Below the pieces are notes generated by a model. The model made no database searches and was not told the DNA's origin. It saw nothing but the letters and a program-made list of their open reading frames with translations. 64,000 nt of DNA from Craspedostauros australis (taxonomy: Eukaryota; Bacillariophyta; Bacillariophyceae; Mastogloiales; Achnanthaceae): assembly GCA_026770025.1 (NCBI GenBank), contig JAMXDE010000037.1, positions 186,001-250,000 of the forward strand, in the 5' to 3' direction. Of this stretch, positions 10,290 to 20,700 are shown piece after piece (within the stretch, counting starts at the first letter, position 1; the number at the start of each line of letters is the position of its first letter). Both the position numbers and the translations under genes were made by a program.

Positions 10290-11794
10290 CTACAAAAAGT
10301 ACGGCACCATCTGCGATCTCGATTCGCCGCTGGGACCGTGGATGGAGTGGGTGGTTTCCTTGAAGAAACGAAACCGTTGCGGAATCGTGCCGTCGCCGGT
10401 GGGATCGGGTCGCGAGGGCGCGTATCTATCCAGGGCCCGCGACGCGTCGTCTCCGTTGTCGTCCTCGTCGCTATCCTCCGGGCGCTTGTCTTCACCCGCA
10501 CCGGCGCGCTCGCCTTCACCACCGTCGCCCCAATCGGCCGTTTCGCCAATCTCCAGTATGGCCGCGACGTTGCCGCATCTGTAGCAGTAGTTGGGCGCTG
10601 ACCAGACCGTCACCAGCTTCTTGTCGAAGTGGTACTTCCGGCCCTCCATGACGAGCTGATGAGCCCGCGCCATGAACTGCAGGTTGTTGACCTCGTGGAA
10701 TTCATCCGTGACGCGCTGACCGAACAGGTACCCGGCTCCTCTGGGCGAGACGTGCCAGCTGGTGGAGAGAGGCAGGTCCTCGGGATCCGACCACACCAGA
10801 TCGCAGAAGGCGCCCTCATGCGGGATCTCCTGGTTCCTGTCGATGGCACGGATCTGATCCAGCGTGCGTACGTCGGGGGACAGACCGCCGTGCACGCACA
10901 GGACCTGCTCATCGATGAGGGCGGCAAGGCCGAAGCAATCGAAGCACTGTACGCAGTGTCTCCACACGCTCGCGTTGCCGTACTTGCGCAAGCATTCATC
11001 GTAAAAGCCGTACACTTGCGTAATTTGTCGAGACTGTGCTTGGTGCAAGGGGAGGAGATGACACATATGCCATGCCATGCCATACCATATCATGCAATGG
11101 CATTATGTGTACGTGTACGCGTGTCGGTGGGTATGAGTGCGGACGACGCGTGTGATGGGGGAGAAAGAGGTTGACGGGAAGGATAAATGGGGAATGATGA
11201 GGAATGAAACTCATTGATCAATGGAATGTGGAGGGGAGTAGAGTAGAGTCCTCCACTGCGCATCGTTTCAATCTCCTCTCTCCACTCTCCTTCATCTCCC
11301 TTCTCTATGATCAATCCCAATGGCAGCAACGACCACAAGAAGCATTCCAGAGGAACCCAATCTTTGCGAGAAAGTTGCGACACAAGCATATGCACTGTGC
11401 AATACCAGGGGGCATCGAGGAGCAGAGTGAGCAAGAAGCGTACCTCGTGATTTCCGCGGAGAAGCGTGATGTGGGCAGGGTACTTGAGCTTGAGGCAGAG
11501 CAGCAGGCTGAGCGTCTCCACGGAATTGTGACCCCGATCGACGAAGTCGCCCAGGAAGATGTAGGACGTCTGCGGAGGCCAACCCCCGACCTTGTCGAGC
11601 ATGTGCAGCAGGTCGAAGAACTGGCCGTGCAGATCGCCCACCACCTTGACTGGCGAAACCACAGGCTGCACGTTCGATTCCTCCATCAGCAGCTCCGAAA
11701 CATACTGGCACAGGTGCTTCAGCTCTCGCTCCGACACGCATTCGCCCTGCCGCAGAGTCTCGATGCACGCGTCCACGTCGATGAAGCCTGCCAT
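10290..11794 (-). CDS. Ser/Thr protein phosphatase catalytic subunit, PP6/Sit4-like
   Basis: Two exons on the minus strand, 11794-11444 and 11033-10290, phase 0, with a 410-bp intron (GTACGC donor, CACAG acceptor); product 364 aa. The PPP metal and catalytic motifs are present: GDLHGQ, GDFVDRG, RGNHE (split from [14 protein letters not shown] exactly by the intron), HGGLSP and the [11 protein letters not shown] loop. [35 protein letters not shown] and the C-terminus PYFL match PP6 better than PP4 or PP2A. An acidic insert of about 35-40 residues (rich in Asp, Glu and Gly) follows AAILEIGE near residue 300, where PP6 has a short loop, making the protein longer than the usual 305 residues. The expected location is cytosol and nucleus, with roles in cell-cycle and stress signalling inferred from the family. 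It starts 808 bp from the divergent FKBP12 gene. Confidence 0.93.
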
Positions 11795-12602
11795 TTCGTT
11801 CTGTGCTCGATTCTTCGCTGCCTTGTTTTGCTCGTTGCGTGTGCTTTGTGCTTCAACTTGCACGTCTCTCTGTTCGTGGTTCAGATATAAGACTCTATTA
11901 ATATATAAAATAATATAATACAATACAATGGTATAATACGGTCTACCCGCACGAATTGGCTTGATCGAGTCGTCTCCTTCCCTTGGCTCAAGAGTATAGT
12001 TGTCGGTGTATAGCACCAGTTGCTTCAGTGCCACCGTCTTCTGTTCCTTTTCTTCGCTCCGACCCAATTCTGCACATCCGTCGCTGCCGTTGCGTCATGG
12101 TCAGTCGCCCATTTTTCGTTTTGCTTGTTGCGTTTGGTGTGTTTGATGCTGGTGTGTTCGTTTGCCAAAAACTGGCCCTTTTGTGTCGCAACATTGTCGC
12201 ACAACTTCAAACTCGTCAAAAAGACAAAATCGAACTGATTGAAGAAAACAGTAACAATGAAAACGATCCATTTTGATCATCGTAAACGGACGATAAACAA
12301 ACAAAGACTTTTTATCGAACACGATGAACGTCCGATATCGAGCCATTCGACGAAATCGGTATTGGACTAACGCGACTAACCGAAACGACGCAACTCGCAA
12401 CAAGACGGAATGAATGGGTGGACGCAGCGTGCAGGAAATGACACGAAAGGACCAACGACCACACAACGACAACAACGGCGACATCAAGACGATGTCAACA
12501 ACGCATTCAAAAGAACACCACGCAGCTCAACTCAACCCAACTCAACACACCAATCAATTAGTCAATCAAACAATCCATCAAGCACTCTCTACTCGCAGCA
12601 CG
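11795..12602. other. Divergent promoter region of phosphatase and FKBP12 genes
   Basis: This 808-bp stretch lies between two start codons. An AT-rich patch near 11900-11940 (ATATAAAATAATATAATA) lies just upstream of the phosphatase ATG. The region next to FKBP12 is rich in CAACTCAACCCAACTCAA. No gene or RNA seen. Confidence 0.5.
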
Positions 12603-13351
12603 ATGGGATTCACAAAGACCTTGATCCGCGCAGGCAATGGCGCGATGCCAACGCGCGGCCAATCCGTCACGGTCCACTGCACGGGCTTTGGCAAGAATCG
12701 GGATCTCAACTCCAAGTTCTGGTCCACCAAGGATGCAGGCCAGCAGCCGTTCACCTTCCGCGTGGGCATGGGCGAGGTCATCAAGGGATGGGACGAGTCC
12801 GTCATCGCCAGTACGTTACGCGGCAACTTGTTGTCTCATGCTGCGATAGGTTCGCTGCTTTGCGGGGTATCGCATCGCATGACTACGACATTGGTACCAT
12901 GCTCTGGCAGCGTATAGTACTCGCCAGTACCATGCATTGAGTTCCAACACATTGCGTGCCATGCTGTGTCATCCTGTGTCACGGTGTGCCAATGGAGCGG
13001 GCATATCAGCACGACCACACGAACTTCCCACATTGTGCCTTCCACATTCCGCTTTTCGCAGTACGGTTTCTACGTCTCGCGTTTCGCGTTGCGTTCACAA
13101 CCGTCGTCGGCTTCGTCACTGGGACTAACGCTCTCCTCTTGCCATGTCTTGCTTCCCATGGTCATCCACCCATCTTCACACGATCGTTGCCAATTCGAAC
13201 GACCTCCACCGGATCGACAGTGTCGCTGGGAGAAATCGCCAAGATCCACTGCACCCCCGACTACGCATACGGGGCCGGTGGCTTCCCGGCTTGGGGAATC
13301 CAGCCCAACTCGGAGCTGATCTTTGAAATTGAAGTGCTTGGCTACAAGTAG
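12603..13351 (+). CDS. FKBP12-type peptidyl-prolyl cis-trans isomerase
   Basis: Two exons, 12603-12810 and 13221-13351; the intron is 410 bp (GTACGT donor, GACAG acceptor) and splits the codon of Met in [10 protein letters not shown]. The product is 112 aa, the normal size of FKBP12. Landmarks are [17 protein letters not shown] (with the pocket Val-Ile and Trp), [18 protein letters not shown] and LIFEIEVL. Two residues of the animal FK506 pocket differ: the Tyr of HYTG is Cys here (HCTGFG) and the Asp after Phe is Trp (KFWST). Both changes, and the whole [13 protein letters not shown] segment, are typical of plant FKBP12, so this is a plant-type member. It is a cytosolic proline isomerase for protein folding; binding of FK506 or rapamycin may be weak. 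No targeting peptide. Confidence 0.95.
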
Positions 13352-16300
13352 ATGCCATTCATTGTCGCGGCGACGACGACAATGATGTCCGTGGCTATAG
13401 TGGTGCGCGTAGATCGCAAGAGCAATCAGATAGCATAGCATTCTAGGCACGTTATTCCCACCACACGGATTCGTCAGTGCCACTGTGACTGCCCCATGAC
13501 GGCCATGACAGGGAAGATGACGAAGGCAACGGCGCACCTGAACAAGGCAACAAGAATCTGACGGCATTTCAAGCAACAGGGAGAGTCGTGCTCATCATCA
13601 ACATGCTCGAACTGGTAACTATAGTAGAGTAGGGTACAAGACTGCATCGCCAAAAGGGAGCCATCTGTCCCGCACCGCGGCGCTCCCTTCGACACCATTC
13701 GAGCTCGGCATGATACAGAAGAAATGTCTGTCTGTACGACAGGCATCCCAATCAACAAGTACCCCGCATTCAATCGCTGTGGAACAATAGCATAGCAATG
13801 CAATTGGAGGTCGCTTGCGCAATACCATGTGACATCCGACGAGCAACATACCAGCTGCAAACGTACACACGGACGGCATCCACCTACTTTCATCACAACT
13901 TTAATTCATATTATACAAGCTACATCGATCCATCCACCCAACCGCACTCGCTTGCATCGTGTATGGTCACATTGCATTGTGCTGAAAACGCTGCACTGCA
14001 CTGCATTGCGCAATTTGCCAGGAAGAGATTGAAGAATACAAGAACTGCGGACGGGCCAGCTTTGATCTCATGCTTGGCGTCCATCTCGTTTCAAAGTACG
14101 AACGCAAACCTCGTGAACAATGCGCAGGAAAAAATAGGCCGTGAGTATCGTAGCAGATCAGCATGGAGCAGCTTGCTTGTCAAGCATCCCACGATACTCT
14201 TACACACAAGTGCCCACCTTGAAGCTCAGCTTGGAGTTGAGCTTGGGGACTTGCTCTCACCGACACCACCATCCTTCTCGTGAACATGTACCAATGTCAA
14301 TTGCGACAGCACCAAACCCCATCAACGATGACGGCGGCGTGCTGTACTTGCTGCCCCGCCGTACCTTTCACAAACGTTTGTGCTTCAGGTGCTCATCAGC
14401 CTTGCGTCGAAGCGAGTTCACCCAACCTCCACGTGTACTCCCGTCCACCCATGCTTTGACTGCGCCACCGCACCGTTGCATACTCGTCCCAGTGCTCCTA
14501 TTGAACGCAGATCGCGCTGCCTGTGATCGGGTCAGGAGTGATGTGCTTTGCAATCCTCTCTGCTTTAGATAGTATTCTACTATCCTGTACTCGTGCGTCA
14601 GCACGTCAGTGCGTACGCACATGGTGCGTCATAGTCTCCCACAGACTCCCGCCACTCCTCGACATTAGTTTTTGAAATCAGCCGTCTCTGTTGGCAGAAG
14701 TGCTGCTTGTGATGGGCGGTATCCATGACATTCTCTGCTATTCCTGCCACATCTGCGCATCTGCCAACTCTGCCTTCATGGCTGAGTCTGCAAACCTGCA
14801 CACGTCCACATCCGCGTTCAAGATTGCTGCACGAGCGCCTCTCTCTCTCTCTCTGGGTATTGGCTGCACTCATAGATCGTATAATACCATAGTGCACAAG
14901 GTACCACTTGCTCGTTTGGCCCTGTCTACTTCTGTTCCTGCTTCTGCTTGTCACCCTTTGAAGATCTAGGTTCATCAAGATCATTATCATGGTCGTCACT
15001 CCTGCTGTCATTGCCATTGTTCACCGTCAGCCTAGGGCACCCGCACTTCGGGACCACAGTCGAGAGAAGAGCGGTGCCCACTGCCCCACTCATATTATAA
15101 AATAATATAACACTTTGTCTTGGTTATTTCTGACTCTGCCTCGGTCAGATGTGGTCCCAACTTTGCGTTTGGCTTTCCTGCCAATATTTTACTCGTATCT
15201 TTACCCACCTTCTGATGGTACCGATAGCTTTACCAACTCTTCGCTCTCGATCCCAAGTTGGGCTTTGTTCTCCCTTGCCATGGGATCATAACTTCGGCGC
15301 TCTGATGTCGTTGAGAGCGAGCGCAAGTAGCACCATACGATCATGGTAGAGCCGAGTCGAGTGGAGCAGAGCGGGCAGAGCAGAGCCGTATGTAGGAACT
15401 GTAAGTAAGCATGAGCACAAGGACAAGCAAGCATGACGCTCCCTGGGAGTGTTGGCATCCATCCCATAGCGCCTGCCATGCCAAACCAAATCGACTACGA
15501 GGAAACAATGGACGATTAAAGCGTAAACGTCGGCAGAGCAGTGTCAAATGCGAGGACGAACACGATTGCGAGTAGGGCGTGCGTGGTACGTTGTGATACG
15601 ATCTTTGAATGGCGGAATCGTCCCTGGATGACTTGCTTCGCAGCAGAGTGCGAGAAGCACCAGCACGACCTACCCCACAAGTACAATAATAACGGTGGCT
15701 GAAGTCACATGTGCACAATTCATCTGTTGGGCTCCGGTGCGCTCCTGTTCTCTGGCTCGTGTCCGCAAAATACCGCCACTTTGTCGCGCTCTGTTCCGCT
15801 TCACTCATACTCTGGAGCAGTTCTTGCGTGCAGGTATGGGACGAAAAGGGAGCATTGTGGTGGTTCCGTCGCGAGGAACGCCGATGACGCGAACCAACAA
15901 CGAAATTCCTGTGCCCTTGCGCGCAAGGCCGTACAAGAATCAAGCGTGGCATGCAAAAGCTGAGATAATTCATACTTAAACTATAAAGTCTCCGGAAGTT
16001 GTTTTCATTCGACATTATTTCCTGAATAAAACGTGTGTATTCGCAGAGAGTGAAGGTAAATAATAAAAATCAAATTACAACTAATACCCCACTCTTCGCC
16101 GCAGCTTCCCACTTTCTATCCCTCACAAGAATGATACTGGCCAGGCTGACGCTCGCATGACAAGCCAAGCAGTAAATCCGCAAAAGTGGCAACTGGCTTG
16201 CTCACCAACATCAAAGGCGACGTTGCTGGTGGCGTGAATCGTGTCGATTTATCGTGTTTTCCAAAGCCTCCGAACAGAGCCGGCCATTTGCCATGACGAT

Positions 16301-17776
16301 GGTGCGCTTCTTCATCAACACTGCACGCTCAGCACCTCCTCGACATCTCCAACAGAGACAAGTCCGCGCGTTGGCAGGGGTTGCTGCTTCTTGTTCGTAG
16401 CTTGCCTTGTGTACTGCGCGAATATACACGTACAAATCCACCCCGCACCCCGCACAATTCAATCATCATGCTGTACGACACCACACCAGCATGTACTACT
16501 ACTCGTATTAGTACGCGTGACACATACCCCCGCACTTCCAATCAACGTTTCTCCCTCTCTGCTTGAAAGGAACTCGCAAGACAGCATCCATACGCGGAAC
16601 CCACAGATGCAGAGGCGCAATGGCACAACGACACAGTGGCATAAAGGCACAATGGAGTGCAGGCGGGGCAAGCACCCACGCTCTGCAGCTGCTGTTTTAG
16701 TCACGGAAGCTGCCAGAAGTCAAGGCGCTCGCGATGCTGCCGCTCTCCATCCTTTCATTCTCATCCCCACCCACAAGGCTCTTTCCTACATACCCCATGA
16801 CCTGCACATATTGCACTACCGATTCTGACCATGGGGGCCGCAACGATCTGCGAAAGACAGCGCAATGCAACCCTTCGCAACTCAACTCAGCGCAATGCGG
16901 TACAGGCACATGCACATGCACAGGCACATCTACCCCCATCGACACTCATCGAAACTCATGCGCAGAGACACAGACGCAACCTCGTTGGGCAGCAGTATTC
17001 AACACAACAATGCAATACAGCACATCACTCGCTCGACTGTCCCATTGGCATGTATTCTATACTATGACGCGATACGATGCTATTGTATCACACACGGGTA
17101 GGATGTAATTACGCCATGCTATTACATCACGCAGTGTTGCATCACCCCATGATGCACTGCGAGGCACCCCGCAGCCTGACCTGCCACAATGGCACCGCGA
17201 ACACGCCAGTGACGTGGCTCTTCCCTTCGGCACCATCTCGCTTCAAGGAGAGGCTAGGCCATGCGGGCGCTGCGCTTGGTTTCCTCGTCGGCTGCGCTTC
17301 TCCACGCAACTCCACCGGTCCCAGTCGCTGGCGCGGATGCCATATGTGAGTCCCATAAATCCCAAGCACCAGCCGAGGTTCGAGGCGTGTGTGTTGGTGG
17401 CGTCGCGGTGCCGAACGCATCACCGAAAGCGAGCCTGATCCATCCCGTCAGATGCTACAGTACGCCATCTGTGGCTGAAACGGACAGGCCAAAACAAACG
17501 TTGGAGTACGCGGTTGGGCGGAACACAAAAAGCCGCTTTCTGCACATCCCTCCTCGATTGGGCTGCCCAAAGGGCGAAGCCATCAGGGGAGACGCGGAGC
17601 GCCAGCAACCGGGGATCGAGTGCGAAACGAGCAAGCCGCCGTGTCACGCCGCGACGAAGCCGGTCTCGACCCCGCGCAAGAACACGACAGGAGGAGCGCG
17701 CAACGTGCAGCGTACAACGCGCCATGCACTATGCAAAGCGTACAAAGATGAATCTCTCCTGGGGATGCCACAAACA
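13352..17776. other. 4.4-kb spacer, no convincing gene
   Basis: This spacer lies between the convergent FKBP12 and HA-domain genes. The longest frames (15341-16015 minus and 16241-16828 plus) have no domain, no favourable start context and are rich in Arg, Ser, Cys and His, as expected of chance frames. A CT run lies at 14839-14854. GC rises after about 17180 toward the HA gene. I found no transposon remnant by eye. Confidence 0.45.
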
Positions 17777-20700
17777 TCATCTCATGGCATCCCCACTCCC
17801 GTGCTGCGGATGAGCAGCAGCTGCATTCGCGAGATTCCCCTGCCAACCGGCGGATGTGCCATTGGCGAGCGGAGGGTTGTTGGCCGCACCAGCGGCGCCT
17901 TCACGTGGCAGCATCGCGTCAAGACTTGCTGGCCAGCCTGCGTGAGAGAGGAACTCGGGCTCCGGTGACAGAGTCCAGTCGGGCGAACCAATCAGCTGGC
18001 CACCATGCTGCAGAGTCGTCGTCTGGCAGGCGGTGAATCTCCCTGGGTGACGATCAAAGACAGAACCTCCTTGCGGCACGTACGCCCGCATGTCACCGAT
18101 GGCTTGGTGGTGGTGGGCGCTGCTGCGGACACGTTGATCCAGTGCTGCGCAGGCCGATGCCGCAATCTTGGGGGCCGCCTTGCGCTGCTGGATACCGCAT
18201 CCTACGCCAGCCCTCCGCGCTCTCGCGCTCGGGACAAGGCCGCTGACGATGCCGACATTCGCACTGGTCGCCGAGGAGGTGGCCGACGCCTTGGCTGATG
18301 GCGCCATGGAGATCGCAGAAGGTGGACGGGACTTGGGAATTTGATTGTCATCCCATTGCGCTGCCGTCGTCGTGGTCGCCCAGGGGAAACCGATGGCGTT
18401 GAGGCGTTCTATCCGGTGCATCGTCATGCCGGACTTCTCGCCCTTCATGAAGCACCGGTACCTCCGTCGCTGGTCCTTGGCCCATTTCGACAGCTCGGCA
18501 GTGTCGCCTCGTTCGACGTGGGCCCCTTGACCGTGCACTTCGTAATGGGCGACCAGCTGCTTGTATTTCGCCTCCCAAGATCTGCTGGGCACCGACCATG
18601 TGAAGCCGATGGAATCCAGCGCTGCGATGTGCTGTGGAGGCATGTCAGACGCAAAGTTCTTGAAGAGGTACCGCTGTCGTTTCACCCACGTCAAGAATTT
18701 CTGGTTCTTTGGCCGTGACGAAGAGGCTGGGCAGGACACGCGCGCATGTCCGTTCTTCTTCGCAAAGGCAACGAGACACTCGAAGCCAACGGACCATTCC
18801 TCTTCTGCCTTCTTTCTGGCCGAGGTCTCAAGGAAAGTCGCCTTGAACTGCAACATGTCCGCGGACAGACGCTCGAGCTTCTGCAGGTAGCAGGGATCTA
18901 CGGTTTGCGGGGCGGATTCAGAGCCACCACTCCCACCGGCGATGCGGTTGCCTCGCTTCGTGCCTCCTCTTGATTTCTTCGAGGCCTGGCGCTTGCGTAC
19001 CTGCTTGGCGGGTTTCTTCTTGGATACGGCTTTCGTTCGACCAGACTTCGTCGGCTTGGCCTGAGGCTTGGGCGGCTTGGCCAGCTCATCGCAGAAGAGA
19101 CGGCGTGGGACTCCGATGCTCGCAGGACGTTCGCTGGCCACCGCCCGATTGCTGCGACCAATGGGCGCGGCGTCGTCTTTCTTGGCCGGCGGGTCAAACT
19201 TGATCACGCGCAGCGCGGGCGACTTGTACCCTGCAGCGGCCTTGCCATCGGCATGACCGTCACCATTTCCATTCACATACGGCAGTCCAGGTGATGCGGG
19301 TGGTCGCCGTGCTGGTTTGGGAGATGGAGTGACCACTGACTTCGATGAGTCCATACCCGTGGATTCGTCTCTCCATCGTGGGCGTGGAGGAGTGGCGAGG
19401 ATTGTGGTTCGGCTTTGCGGTCTTGCCGTCCGTGCTGGACTGGCAGGAATAGCTGCTGCTGCAGCGACTGGCACCGCGGTGCTCGGAGCCGCAGCTGTGT
19501 CCGCAGCTGTGTCCGCAGCTGCAGACGAAGAAGCAGCAGTGTGCAGAAGAGCAGGAGGAGGTAACAGAGGAAGTTGCCGCGGAGGGGCAGCAACAGCTCG
19601 ACGATCGACCTCCGCACCAGGACCTGCCATGGCCATGACCATTGCCAAGGACTGAAGCGGAGCCGTTGTTTCCACTCGGCGCTGACTCAAGACACGATCA
19701 TCCGACCTGCACCGCTTGAAGGATGGAGCACCGCGCAATCTGCCCTGAACGGACGACGGCAGAGATGACGACGATGTCGCACGCGATGCGTACTGCACCA
19801 TCATATCGGCTAAGTCGGCAACGTCGGTTTCCGACTTGCGCTTCATCGCATGATTAGGGCGCATCAAGCCGATGGCACCTGTCGCATGCGAAGCGCTCCG
19901 GTTACTTTCGCTCCTGTTGAGCAAGGGTGGATGGCCGGGTGGGCCTGGCGGTGCTTTGCCTGTCATTGCATTACAGGAGCCACGATGACTGTCTCCGGTC
20001 TTCAGCAGCGGTTGGACGCAGACCGCGAGGTCCTCTCTCTTGCCTTCGCTGTTGCGACAACCACCGATCATGCCGTTGAGATGGGGGTTCGCAATGTGCG
20101 TGTTGAGCACGGGATCCTTGCGGTGCAAGGCCTTCGCACCAACGGCTGGCTCAGCGTGGATCGCTCCCCGTTGCGTTGGCAATAGCCGCGTGCCTGAAGA
20201 AGGGTGCATCAGAGGCATGCTCGGATTCTTCGGATGTCTTGGGGGATGCGGGAAGGACTGTTGGAGCAGCTGGTGCTGGTATTGGTCCATCTGATCATAC
20301 GGCAGGTTGTACTGCGCACCATGATCGCAATTGTGGAAGCGAGAATAGCTGTTGCTGTCACCATAACGCGTATTCTGCGGGGCGGCACCCAGCCGTCCAA
20401 ACGTAGTGGGTGGAAGGACTCGCTGCGGGCCAGCTGCACCCATGTGGGTTGGTGGAGCTGTTGTCATCCCACCGGAGAGATTTGGCATGAGCTGGTACAA
20501 TGGGTGGAACCGCTGGCGCTGGCCATGGTGGCCAGTCCGTCCATGGCCATTCTGCGTCTTCCATTCGGCAACGCCGTAGTAGTCGCTGCGATACCGTTCG
20601 TACATTTCGGCTGCGGTGCTTGGCGAAGGTTCCGTGGCGAGGACGGGACCGTTCACGAAGTGATTGTTGGAGGATTGCAGCACGTCGGTGGCAGCTGCGA

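Noticed and set aside
11034..13220. Equal 410-bp lengths of the PP6 and FKBP12 introns taken as a sign of common origin
   Set aside because: Beyond the GTACG donor their sequences do not resemble each other; equal length is probably coincidence.
15341..16015. 224-codon minus-strand frame
   Set aside because: Arg/Ser/Cys-rich composition with no recognisable motif and no splice partner.
17261..17968. Plus-strand frame of 235 codons overlapping the end of the HA-domain gene
   Set aside because: It partly mirrors the coding strand of the HA gene and has no domain; the GC-rich context explains the open frame.
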